From: Quillaja saponaria
Lineage: Eukaryota; Streptophyta; Magnoliopsida; Fabales; Quillajaceae
Length of the DNA: 64,000 nt
Direction of reading: 5' to 3'
NCBI GenBank assembly: GCA_029379385.1
Contig: CM055612.1
Coordinates: forward strand, 2,604,001-2,668,000
The position numbers and the translations under genes are program-made. Under the pieces are notes generated by a model that was given only the letters and a program-made list of their open reading frames with translations, was not told the DNA's origin and ran no database searches. Shown here one piece after another: positions 49,312 through 62,029 of this stretch. Position 1 is the stretch's first letter, and the number at the start of each line of letters is the position of its first letter.

Positions 49312-52300
49312 ATGAAGTCCATGAACGATAATAACGATGCAAACAATCATAACTGGTTGGGGTTCTCTCTCTCACCCCACATGAAATTGGAGGCTCCTTC
49401 TGTCACTCATCATCAGTACCATCATCAAGCCCAGGCTTCTGCATCTGCTGTTTCTAGCTCTGTTCCAACTGCTTTCTACCTGTCTGGTTCTCACCAAAAC
49501 AGTTCTGCAATCTGTTATGGGGTCGGAGAAAATTTTGTCTTTCACTCTCCTTTGGCTGTAATGCCACTCAAATCTGATGGGTCTCTTTGTATTATGGAAG
49601 CTCTCAGTAGATCACAACCGGAAGGTAGCTTTGCATTATTTAATTTCTGTGGGCTGTCATAAAGTTCCTTTGTAGTTTATGGGAGTAGTGCCTAAAATGT
49701 TCAGTTTTCTTCTGGGAATTTTTCTGTGCAGGGATTGTGCCAAGTTCGTCACCCAAACTGGAGGACTTTCTAGGAGGTGCAAGTATTGGAACTAATGGGT
49801 ATGGAAGCCATGAAAGAGAGGCAATGGCTCTCAGCTTAGACAGCATCTATTACAACCAAAATGCAGATCCTGAACCCAACAAAGAACATTCATTTAGCCT
49901 TATCCCGGAGACCTTTAGGCAAGAGCAAGTTACAGTCCAATGCCATCCTTATTATTCTGAACTATCCTGCCATGGGATTTATCAAACACCTTTGGAGCAT
50001 GAAACAAAGGATACCCACGCTACTGTCTACGATTCCCAAATTTCTCATATGACAGACGAAGCGATTCCTTCCCTCAAAAACTGGGTGGCCAGGCAGTATT
50101 CTACGCACCAGGCGTTTGAGCAGCAAATGAACAGTAACATGGGTAATGATAGCGTAGCTTCTGGTTCAGTTGGTGCAGTGGGCTGTGGTGATTTACAGTC
50201 TTTAAGCCTGTCCATGAGCCCTGGTTCCCAGACCAGTTGTGTGACGGCTCCAAGTCAGGTTCCATCCACTGGAACTGAGGCGATAGCCACAGAAGCGAAA
50301 AAAAGAGGGGCTGGGAAATCAGGTCAGAAACAGCCCATACATAGGAAATCCATTGACACATTTGGACAGAGAACGTCACAGTACAGAGGTGTTACCAGGT
50401 TAGTTCATGGCATTCTCTTTCCTTTTATTGTCTTCAACGTGTAATTGTTCGACCTTTATTTTATCTGTCTTATTTCTTATTCAAAATATGTGGATTCTTC
50501 TCTGTAATTTATCTAAAATTTATTGGTTTACTTCATCAGGCACAGATGGACTGGAAGATATGAAGCTCATCTGTGGGATAACAGTTGCAAGAAGGAGGGG
50601 CAAACCAGAAAAGGAAGGCAAGGTTAGTAAAAAGTACTCCTTTTTTACTTGAAAAAGTTTAGGCAATATCCTATTGATGATCTGACCCGTGCAATTTGTT
50701 CTTTAACTTGTCATGTTCATGCTTGTTGGCATTTCAATCAAATGCTGCGTGTTTCAGTTTATCTGGGTACGTTTTTTCTGAACCAAGAACTTGTTGGCTA
50801 TTCTTAATCTTGTGATTCTTGTATTATTCTAACCAGTTTCACATTTGAATATCAGGGGGCTATGACATGGAAGAGAAAGCTGCGAGAGCTTATGATCTTG
50901 CAGCCCTCAAGTACTGGGGACCTTCAACTCATATAAACTTCCTGGTATATAAACTATATTTCCGGGAGCTTACTTATGCTTGTGTTGAATATTGTAGTGC
51001 CTAAAATCCTATTAATTTGGCAGCTAGAAAATTACCAGACAGAACTGGAGGAAATGAAGAACATGAGCCGACAGGAATACGTGGCCCACTTGAGAAGGTG
51101 CATATTAAGACTAATTGCTGTAATATGTTGCTTATGGCTAACAACTATTTCATAGTAACTTCCAACTCTTCATTTTCTGTGCAGGAAAAGCAGTGGGTTT
51201 TCCAGAGGGGCATCAATGTACAGAGGAGTGACAAGGTTTTAGTTGCTTTCCCCTTCCTCTACTACACCCATCCCCAAATTTCTTACTTTAAATAGTTATA
51301 AGAATACATCTTTCATTCCCACTATAATCGACTCCTTTTTTTTTTTTTTGGTATAAAGGCATCACCAGCATGGAAGATGGCAAGCAAGGATTGGCAGGGT
51401 TGCAGGGAACAAGGACCTTTATCTTGGGACATTCAGTAAGTTCTTGCAGAGTTTTAATTCCATTAAATCATTCAGCATTCAAATTACTAAACCAGTTATG
51501 TATTTAGCTCTAGCGCTTAAAAGGAAGTTTCAGAGCTCATTTTTATGACATCTCTGCTTTTATAAGGCTGTTGGCATAGATACTTTGGGACTGTAATAAA
51601 TTTAACTTTTTTAAGGCTGTTCTCTCTGATAAAGAGTTAGAAACGAATTTCTCAACCAGAATGCATATTAAATATTATAAAATTTCCTTGTCTTCTATTT
51701 CTGAATTTTTCACTAAACTATATTCAGGCACCCAAGAGGAAGCAGCTGAAGCTTATGACATAGCTGCAATCAAATTCCGTGGGACTAATGCTGTGACAAA
51801 CTTTGACATATCTAGATATGATGTTGAAAGAATCATGGCTAGCAATAGTCTACTTGCCCGGGAGTTGGCTCGACGAAACAAAGATACTGAATCAAGACCT
51901 GAGGCCATTGATTATAATACCAAGACACTGGAAAATGGGGAAGCCATTCAACCTGGAAACAACAATGAGAATGGTTCAGAATGGAAGATGGTTTTGTATC
52001 CATCAAAGCAGCAGCAAAACCCTAACAGCTGTGATCAGAAATCCATGAATTGTGGAAACTACAAAAACCCAAATTTCTCAATAGCCCTACAAGATCTTAT
52101 TGGGATTGATTCAGTAAGTTCAAGCCAACACATGGTGGATGACTCTGCCAAGGTTGTGACTCGTTTTTCAGACCCATCGTCGCTGGTGACCAGTTTAAGC
52201 AGCTCAAGAGAAGCCAGCCCTGATAAAACTGGTCCCACATTGCTTTTCCCCAAGCCTCCGATGGCATCTAGGATTGCTAGCTCGGTTGCTGCTGGTGTTA

Positions 52301-52395
52301 CTAGTTCTTGGTTCCCGTCAGCAGCAGCACAATTGAGGCCGACTGCAATTTCCATGGCTCATTTGCCAATGTTTGCTGCTTGGAGTGACACCTAA
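49312..52395 (+). CDS. ANT: AINTEGUMENTA (double-AP2 transcription factor)
   Basis: Nine exons: 49312-49624, 49732-50398, 50540-50622, 50758-50766, 50856-50944, 51024-51097, 51185-51235, 51359-51435 and 51728-52395. They give 676 residues, all in frame. Two AP2 DNA-binding domains are present (from [18 protein letters not shown] at about residue 322, and [18 protein letters not shown] at about 424), joined by the conserved [24 protein letters not shown] linker. Features of ANT rather than other AIL/PLETHORA members are: the N-terminal MK-S...NWLGFSLS and [11 protein letters not shown] blocks, [29 protein letters not shown], and the C-terminal MPMFAAW-type ending. Exon 4 is the 9-nt microexon coding the VYLG part of AP2-1. 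ANT promotes cell proliferation in organ primordia, acting in the nucleus. In AP2-1 a Leu replaces the usual Pro in INFP. Confidence 0.95.
50758..50766 (+). other. ANT: 9-nt microexon of ANT
   Basis: TTTATCTGG is flanked by TTTCAG and GTACG. It is needed to encode V-Y-L-G within the first AP2 domain between KGRQ and [12 protein letters not shown]. The microexon is shared by ANT/PLT/AP2-type genes. Confidence 0.95.
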
Positions 52396-55300
52396 AACCC
52401 TTATTTGTTACATGTTGACGTTTTTGCATGGACAAGAAAAAGTTGAAGAAAATTGTCGATGGCAAATAAATTGTTGGGATATTCATGAAGTGAAATTTGC
52501 TTTGTTTTTGAAAAGGATTTAGTGGTGGAAATTGGAGGATTAATGAAAGACAGGAAGTGGGGGCCAATTTATCTGTAACCAAGTGGAGCAACCTTTTTGA
52601 GACTCAAGCTTTTGGCTTATGTTGGGGTGAAGATTTTGTAAACAAATTGGAGAGGAGGAATTAATCAACTAGGGGACCTAACGATGAAATGATGTTTGCA
52701 ATATAGAAGGGGCACTTAAATTATTGAATTTGCTTTTTTAGAGTTGTACCTTTTTCTTTTAAGTCTTGCTAAGTACAAAACCAGTTCAATGTTTTGTAAT
52801 AATGCAAGAGGCTTTGCTTTGACCACATTATATCACTTCTTCACTCAATCTGCTTGACAGTATCATTGCATAACCCTTTCTTTCTTGTTTATGTGAGCTT
52901 GCTTTCCTCAAAGGTAAAGAAGCCTTCCACTTCATTATTCAAAGTGTTAAAAGATTCTTGCATGAAAGAGTTTGTTTGGCCTAATCATAATAATTAGTTA
53001 GGACCATGCCATCTCTTTTTTCTATATAAAGCCATTGTGAAGTTCAAAATTCATGAAGCTTTTCTCATTCCACTTGCTCCAGACAGCAGAGATTAAGAGA
53101 TATTGGGATTTAAAAGCTATTCCATGTCCTGGTGTGGATAACTGCTACAATGAATCCTGCAATTGAGTGCTTTCCCACGTGTGCAGGGCTCGTGTGTGGA
53201 CGTATGTGTGCTCTATTGCAATCTTGACCATGATGGGTTTTAATCATAGGTGGGCGGCGAGGAATCAATGCCGGGAAAACTGGAAGTAAGACTAAAAATA
53301 AAGTTCCTGGATAAGGGGAAAGACAACCTAAAAGGAGGAACTTAATTTGTTTTCAACAGTCACCTACATCTTCTATTCTTATTATGTTGTATTTAATTTG
53401 GATCATGAGCAGTTAAGTTTGAATAGAGTGAAGCAAATTGAATTTTGACTGATCAATAAATAAACACGAAATGTTTCTTTTTTATAAATAAATAAAAAAT
53501 AAAAAAACTAATTCTGGTGGGATTCAAGATTTTAATAAACAAATTTAAATTGGATTAGGGTTTAATATGTTGCCTATGTTTAAAAACGAATGAAGAATAC
53601 TTTTATTGAAATAGGTGCAAATTGTTTAAAAAGAAAAAGAAGTCTATGATTAAACATGGAAAAAAGAAAGGCATATATCTAAAAGGGCAAACACAACAAG
53701 AAGCACATTACATAACAAAAACAAAGATTGATGATGGTAAAAAAAGATTGTAAATCTCGTGGAAAAGATTGCAAAGAGAAGTAAAAACAAATTATGTAGT
53801 ATGTGTCATTGAGATTAGTCAACAAGTATGATTAAATTACGAGCTTATTGTCGACAGCTTTGCTATGCAGACAGATATAAAAAGTTTTTTATAGAATGGC
53901 ACTGGAAAACCGAATGGCAGCATTAGCTGGATTACATACCAAACTTCATGAAAATATCACAAGAATTATGTACATGCTACAATGAAAAAGACGTTGTCTA
54001 GTAATAGACTTGACTTTAGGTTGAAATTGCATGACTTTACATCTAAATATGCTCAATAACATAAGCATAATAGTGCGTGAGTTTAAGGCTCCCACTTATC
54101 CTTAGAATATGCATTATTGACAGAACTTACAAGTGTAATGTAATGAACTCTTAGAAATCACATATACATACAAACAAGTTGAATATTAGCATATATAGAT
54201 GGTCCCATAAAAATATTGATCCCAAAATATCTTACAATATCCCACCTCACTAGAGAATACTTCAACATGGGTGTCTTATCCTTCAATAATTGGTTTGCAG
54301 TGGGACAATAGGATTTAGGACCATTGTGAATGTGGTGTGTGCTAGCTGTAATTCAAAACGGAAAGAATTATTAATTGGTGTATATCCCCTGCAGATGAAA
54401 CATGTCTCATCTAAGGAAGACCATCAAGTCATGCAAAAAAAACATATTATTGGACCATCTCCAACTACTCCTTCCTCCCTTCAATTTGGACCACTCCTGT
54501 AATTTTTACATTTCAGGTGAATGAACTCCACATCTTACCGTTATTGTTTTCAATTTCCTGCTATTAGCAAGCACATCAAGTTCATGTAATTTTTGTTGTT
54601 GAATTTGAGATAAAATTAGACGGAGATACTAGATTTTATATTCGAGTCTTAATTTGTTAATGTGAGGGGTATTGTCTCTTTATTATAAATAAGTGTTCTC
54701 ACTTTTTATGTGATTTTTGTATAATTGTTGAATAAAGAGATTATAATGTAATTGATGAATGTATAATAACATCTATATTAAAAAAAAAAAAGAATTTGGG
54801 ATAAATTAATGTAGCAAATGGCATATATAAACAATAATAGCTAAGGACAATCTTGAGGGCCCTCTGAATCAGAGATGCATGAATTGCTTGTGGAGTTATG
54901 AAGAAGTAACTTCCTGGCAATATTTAATTGTTATTTTTGTCATTTACATGGACGGATCAGGATATTTTGTATTTACCTTCTTCTGGAAGACAGAGTTACA
55001 CTATCATTCGATACACAAGTATTTTACACAGTTTAGTTAATTCATTACTTCGGCTTAGACATGTTATTTACAATTTATCGGAAATATTTTTTTTGTAAGA
55101 AAAACAAACCTTTTCTCTCAACTTTTATTAAGAATATTCGAATTATTATCGTAACAGGATAAGATTGATATTAAATACAATAATTTCTTAAATATTATGT
55201 GTAAATTAAAATAAAAGTAGAAGAAAAAAAGAGAATTAAATAAAGGAAAAGAAAAGGCAGAGACCTGTCAACGTCCCGTATCTAAGTGAGTATCTTAGGC

Positions 55301-58300
55301 TACTGACATTAGTGCCTCGTGATCCGGCTGTCTCTTTATCGCGGTCGTCCTACGTGGCATTATTACTTCGTTTCCAGCACTCACTCTCCTGGGTTACTAA
55401 ACACCGTAAAATTTTTTGATTGTCTACGAACCGTAAACTTCGGACTTTTTGGGTTTTGCGTTTCTGGGCTCGTCTTCAGCAAATGAAGGAAAACAAAAAA
55501 AAAATTAAAAAATGGTGGCCCATTGGGCTACAAGATTCACCAACAGCCTACAGATTAAACGGGCTCTATTGTGAAGCCCACCTAGGGCCCTATTCGGTTA
55601 ACTAACATAATGGGGTGGGTTTCACACTTTCATTTGAGGGTACCTCTAGCCTGCAAAACACGAGAAAGACACACAACTCCAATGGCTTTGTGATTGTGTA
55701 TAACAGTCCAACTCTTGATCACATAGTTATAAAAATTTTGATATTATTATCAAAAAAAATATAATCTAGTTATAAAAATTTTGATTTTATATCAAAAAAT
55801 TAAACTATGAAATGAGATTCACATAAATATTTTCTATAAAGGGTAATTTGATTAATTAAATTGGACTGAATCATATATCCTATTTAACCATAATATTGCA
55901 TCATATAATTTTATTTTATTAGCCACGAATAATAATGAATATACATAGCACTTGTTGCATTGAGAAATGCATAATCTTGTGACTTGTCTGTGTGGAAATG
56001 AACATGAATGTCTTTCAAATGATTGCTTTTTCTTCGGAACCGTAATGGGTTTGATGAGTTGCATGAAAGGAGAAAGCAACATACAAGTTTTAATTAAGAG
56101 GATGCAGCTGCAGCCTTTTTGTGTTTAGTTCTAAATTAAGGAGCCTGATCATGATTGCGTAATACGCATGCTCCAATCCTCTCCAGTAATGCACAATTAA
56201 TATTTTTAATTTCTTAGTATACATTTTGTACGATGCCAGTTTTTTGGAAATTTCTATATCCATGCCAGATCTCACAGAATCCACATCAAATTGAGTATTA
56301 GTTGCTAATCAACTAGCCCTATCTGACGTGGATTTAGTGATTTCTCTACTATTTATTTTTTTCCCTCAAACCAGTCATGGACATACAAGCAAATATCACT
56401 AACCAGGTTTAGTTTAGGTAGATCGAGTGATCATCTTCTTTTTTTTTAAAAAAATTATAAAAAAAGAAAATAGAGAGGTACACTTATCAAATGATCATGC
56501 TAGGTGAATAAATTAATGATGTTTTTTTTTTAGTTAAATTAATAACTTAATTTTGTTGTTTAATATTATAATATTGGTGAGTTGTACTATTACTATGTAT
56601 GTTCTCAATGTCCAAAACCATTAGTTGATATAATAATGCACGATGAATTGATTGTGGTTATATCTGCAAGAAGCATTGTCTAGTTAATTGGAAACTAAAG
56701 TTAGGGTTGGCAGTACTTTTTGTAAAGAAAAGAAGGAAAAGCTAGCTGCCTAGCTTCTTTGAAAGTATAATTAATCTTCCTGGCTAAAAAGAATGTGGCA
56801 TGGGGCTGTTGCCAACTTTGTAATTAAAGCAAGTTACATAACCCCAAATGCTTTTCTTTATTGCGCAGAGATTAAAGGAAAAACTGTTAATTAATTAAGA
56901 TGTAAAAGTCTGAAGAGTTTCTTTAATCTTAGCTATATATATATATATAACTGACCCCATCATTGCTAATTAGGCAGGACCGCATAACACAAAATAGTAA
57001 AACGAGTGAAAATATATCTCTTTCTTTTTCTTTTTTCTTTTGAAGAGATAGAGAGATTCAATTGAGATTAGAGTCATTAAACTCTAATTCAGTTGCTCTT
57101 ATTTAAATTCCTAATCTCAATTTTTAACTTATAATATTAATCAGATGTTATTGAACTAAAATTATTTAGTCGTAGGGCATATGTTGGTGCCGAAATCATA
57201 ACAAGTTGTTTATGGCAACTTTGATAATTGCATGTGAGAAACTATTCCAACTTATTTACAGGCTTTATAACTATTTGAATTATGAATTTCAAATAAAGAC
57301 ACCATACCTAAATGAAAAATCGTTCCCTAAATTAAATTGCTAATAACGAGTTCTTTAAATTGAATTTAATACTAACTTTCGACTAACAACTTGAATTTAT
57401 AATTTTATTTTTTTGGTAATATTGAGCTTACAATGTTAAGTTATCCAATGACCGAAATGAATCATTTAGAATATTTTTAGTTGTCTTCCAATTAATATTT
57501 TATTTGGCAACACTAACGCTGGACTTAGTATTTTTAGGGTGTGAACACAATTATATATTTATTTATTTTATTTTATTTTATGTTAGCAACTGAATTAGCT
57601 CCACAGATTAACAATTATTATATACAGATACAAGTACTTCTGTTGAACACATGCAAGTGCAACCATTGCTCATTCTCCAATCAGCTCTGCTCACTTACCG
57701 TCCCACCGAAGTATGTGGGTCAACGTTAGTATCTATAATTAAGTACTCTATATGAATATAACCTGAATAATTGTGATTAATGTTTCATTATCAAAGAAAT
57801 AATTGAGAGGGCTTCTCATCATGTGTGTGTTGTAGGTGTTAGACTATTGTTTTGAAGTTGGCTGATTTATATAAATTATTTAGCCGTTAATTCCGGATTT
57901 TTTTATTTTTTCAATTTCCAGCAGATCACAACGAGGCCTGGAATTGACCAGATAATGTAGTTTGACCAGGTTAGTTGGCTGAGGGCTTGAGAGGGTGATG
58001 CTTTTGAATAAGTAGTAGCAGAGCTACAGCTGGAAACTGTACCAGGACAAGAAGGTAAAATTGATGATTAGATTCCCTTATTCCTTATGTTCCTCGGACC
58101 CAAAGCCTACAATTTACAAAGTAAAAGAAAAGATTGCTGCTACTAAATTAATTAAAGAGAGAAGATCATATACAATGCAACCGCGGCATTAATAGTATAT
58201 ATCATCTCTGTCATCTAATCAGAGCCTTACACTTGTCCCACAGATCCATTTTCAAGACGTAATCAAACTGGAAGCATTTATTAGATGGCAGATATAGTAC

Positions 58301-59540
58301 CCAGAGATTGAATGGTTTAGAAGGAAGATTTGGTGGGGTCTGCTTTGTGACCATGATGAACATTGAACAGTGTTGTTGATGAAGGATGATGGAGGTTAGG
58401 TGCATAATTGAGTGTTCTCAAAAGAAATGAAGATGGGTTAGTTGGCACTGAGAAAAATGAGTGTGTTACAGCAAAGAGAGGTTTGCTGTTAGAATAGTTG
58501 GCAAATGTGTCAGTGAAAAAAAGGAAGAAAGATGAAGCAAGTTTGGTCTTCAAGAGAAGAACCTCTCAAATCTAATCTAGCTCCAATTTTAAAAAAACAC
58601 AGCACACGCACGCAAGAAAGAAGGGATATAATTGCAAAACAAACGAATATAAAGGAAATGAAATTACAAAGAGTAAAGTGTGGAAGGAAAAGGGATTAGG
58701 TCCTGCAATAATTAACCAACAAGGGCAGATGGCAGTAGTTAGTCTGTCTTTTGAATCATATATATCACCTGTTAACTTGGGAAGGTAAGCAAAGCCTCTC
58801 AGTCTTGAGTACGTGTACGTGTATGTGCTTTCTCTTTCTAGCCTCATGACTCTGGGTGGTGACTGTGATCTATAAAGGTTGTATTCTGATGCTTTCTTTG
58901 CTGTTTATGCAAACTACCCAGTTGGTGAAATTGGTTTTTCATTGTCGATATTAGGCAAGCATTTGATGCTTCTGGTGATACTCTCGTACAACTAATTCGG
59001 GGAATGTGCTAAAACTTCTGCCCATTCCAGTTATTGCATAATTTCAGTAGAATTTGATGCTATTTAGTCTTTCTTAGATGCCCATTGCAGAACTTATCAA
59101 AAGGGTTTCTTTACCTTCTCCTTTCTTGTTTCTGAGGGTTGTTAGGTTCTGATTCAAAACTTAAACTACTGGTTATTTCCTAATCTGGATTCCTGTAAAC
59201 CCCATTTGATTTTCCCTTCATCCAATGCAATGTTCACTAATTGGAGCTTGAATTGATCCTCCTCAACTGGATTTTCGTTGAATAGACTCTAGTCAGTTTA
59301 CGTCAATCACATTGTAGTCTCATTGAGTGGAAGATTGGAAATTTTAGTTCTTCTATGAAGAAAAGGGAAAAAGGGAATATGCTTTCTTTTCGCTAGTCTG
59401 GTGAGGTGTTTAGCGAATGCCATTGTTTGTCTACGTCCACTTTATGCTCTGAAAGGTTCACTTTCTTGTCTGTGGGTAGTATTTTCCTCCTTTTTCCTTT
59501 GCATTACAGTAAGCTTGATCCTAGGGTTTTGAAGGAAGAG
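52396..59540. other. Intergenic, ~7 kb, no firm gene
   Basis: This holds the ANT 3' region, then AT-rich DNA with scattered short open frames. A frame at 58317-58553 (-) starts with a hydrophobic stretch (MKTKLASSFFLFF) but lacks a known peptide motif. A (TA)n tract lies at about 56934-56948. Some stretches (54100-54500) look like decayed repeat DNA. Nothing here is certain. Confidence 0.5.
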
Positions 59541-59875
59541 GTAAGTAGCTGGTGATGAGTAGATTTTATGCCTTATGGTCTGGATTTCTCCTTTTACTTT
59601 GTGTCTATGGGATGCTACAATGAGGGGCTTCTTTTACTTTAACCTCCTCTCAGTTCTATAAAGCTGCCAAGGTTATTTGTTCCTTGTTTAGTCCTGCAAG
59701 ATATCTCGAGCAAATTTTAGTCAAACTCACTTTTTATGTAATAAGATACTAGTTGCTTTTTTAGTTTGATATCTGTATTTTGCCCCGGTCAGAAGTAACT
59801 GTGGAGTTGGGATTGCATATTAAGAGTATATATAGGTGAATTCCTTAGTTGTAGGAGTTTAGCTACTGAATTCAG
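59541..59875 (+). other. Probable intron in bHLH leader
   Basis: A strong donor (GAAGAG/GTAAGTAG) at 59541 and an acceptor (AATTCAG) ending at 59875, just before the ATG at 59879, suggest a leader intron. This was judged by splice consensus only. Confidence 0.35.
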
Positions 59876-59878
59876 GAG

Positions 59879-62029
59879 ATGGGCTAGTCAGGAAAATGTG
59901 GATATGGGGTTCCAACAAGGAAATGAGTGTATTCTGAATTGTCCAGTCATCGGGGCTGAGCACTAACTCACAGCCTGAAAAGCTTTCAGGAATGGCAGTT
60001 AGCTCCGTCTCCATAGCTAAACCCTCAGGCGGAGCTAATCCTTTTTTTGGTTCTGCTTGGGATCCACTTGTTTCTCTGAGTCACACACAAAACTTTGGAG
60101 GTTCAATGGTTTCACACAGTGAGTTTGCCAATTCTTCTTACCCTGTTGTTTTGGACAATCAGGGAACGAGTAGCACCTCTCACCTTGCTCATTATATAGT
60201 CTGACTCAAATTTTATGGAGCTGGCTCCAAAGGTTCCACCGTTTGGAAGTGGGAGCTTCTCAGAAATTGTTGGCTCCTTCGGCCTACCTGAGTGTGCGGA
60301 GCTTACCAACTCTAGGTACCTCTCAAATTATAATCCTCACAAGGACGGAGGCATTCTAAGGACTACAATTAATACTGCACAATGTCATGACGAGAGCTCG
60401 ATACACGAAGAGGGAGTCGTATTATCTGCGACTAATGATAATAGAAGAAAGCGAGGCCTGGATTCCAATTCTTCATTTAGCCCAAAAAAGGTAGACTGAG
60501 TATGTTGTTGCAATAACAATTAGCTTGGATGTTGAAGATTTCATTTTTATTAGTTTAGTGCTATCGTGAATTAATTGCTTGATAACCTTTGATAGAATGC
60601 TGAAGGGGTATCACCAAATGATTCCTCGGGAAAGAGCTCTGATGTTGTGATACAAGATGGGAAAAAACCGAAAATTGAACAAAATACAAATGCAGATTTA
60701 CAGGGTAAGCAAACAGTAAAGCAAGCAAAAGATGATTCTAACAGTGGAGAAGCTGCAAAAGATAATTTCATTCATGTTAGAGCTCGAAGGGGTCAAGCAA
60801 CAAATAGTCATAGCCTTGCAGAAAGGGTACTTTCTAAGTTAATACTGCATGGTAAAGATGTGAGAACCCTATAATTGCTGCATATATTAATATGATGAAC
60901 CTTTCTGCTCACAGGTGCGAAGAGAAAAGATCAGCGAGCGTATGAAGATTGCTTCAAGAACTTGTTCCAGGATGCAACAAGGTAATTTTATTATTTGAAT
61001 GTTGGTTCTTAGTGATTTCTCATTTTGAAGTGAAAATGCTCATCATTTTGGTGTCATTGACAATTTCAGATTACTGGAAAGGCTGTCATGCTTGATGAAA
61101 TTATTAACTATGTACAGTCGCTGCAGCAGCAGGTTGAGGTATGCTTTTCTGCATTCTACTTGGTTTGTTATATTGTCTGTCGGACATAAATCAATATAAT
61201 TAAGCATTCTGAAAGGCTTAGTCCAACTCAAAGTATGACGACCACATCTTCAATTATTATTCTGTTCCTTGTTCAAAAATGAATTAGATCTCATTTCAAT
61301 CATATGGTTGCTTCATTGTCACAATGTGATTACCTTATACTCATCCAGGAAAAAGGAAAACAAAAGGGATCAGTTATGCTACCATTTTGTCTAGCTCTGA
61401 AATGTATAATGGTTTGTGTTGCAGTTTTTGTCAATGAAACTTTCAACTGTGAATCCAGAACTGAATTTTGATATAGAGCGGATCCTATCCAAAGATGTAA
61501 GTGAAGGCCTGACAAAACCTATAACATTGATTATGAAATTTAGATACAATATACCATCTATAACTTCATTTCCTTTTCTTAGATCCTGCATTCACGTGTT
61601 GGAAATGGAGCCACTCTTGGACTTGGCTCAGGAATCAACCCCTCTCACCCTTTTCCCCATGGAATCTTTCCAGGAACTTTGCCAAGCCTCCCAAACTCAA
61701 TGCCACAATTTCCTGCTCTGCCAGTAAGGATCTTTAAAGCATGCTACTAGGTCTAGTCTCTTGGACTTTCTGTGTGTGATAATATTAATACATTGTACAT
61801 GCAGACTGTTTTAGCCAATGACTTCCAAAGTATGTTTCAAATGGGATATGATTCTAGTGCAGCTATTGACAATTTGGGAACCGATGGTAATAATCAGAAC
61901 CTTTTGATTGTTTTACTCATTTAGTTTTTCTTTTGTGGATGGAAAAGATTAATTCATATGCATGAGCTTCTCTTTTAACCTTGAGATATTCCACCATTTT
62001 CAGCAGGAAGATTGAAACCAGAGATATAA
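59879..62029 (+). CDS. bHLH74: bHLH74-like transcription factor, four +1 frameshifts
   Basis: Exons: 59879-60490, 60596-60826, 60915-60981, 61070-61138, 61425-61496, 61583-61723, 61805-61886 and 62007-62029. The bHLH domain spans exons 2-4: HVRARRGQATNSHSLAER, then VRREKISERMK, then ITGKAVMLDEIINYVQSLQQQVE. It is followed by FLSMKLSTVNPELNFDIERIL and the C-terminus GRLKPEI, as in class XII factors (bHLH74 type, bHLH49/78 relatives). The frame is broken by one extra base at four places: 59882-59885 (a stop two codons after ATG), about 59943-59958, 60196-60200 and about 60946-60948 inside the helix. Exon 1 is 612 nt (609 after three removals) and exon 3 is 67 nt (66 expected). The other six exons are open in the expected frame. 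Without the four bases it would encode 430 residues. As given, no full protein can be made. It is either a young pseudogene or, more likely, the result of sequencing error. Confidence 0.9.

Noticed and set aside
58317..58553. Candidate secreted peptide (minus strand, hydrophobic start)
   Set aside because: The C-terminus does not match CLE, CEP, RGF, PSK, PSY or IDA motifs, and no promoter or splice support was found.
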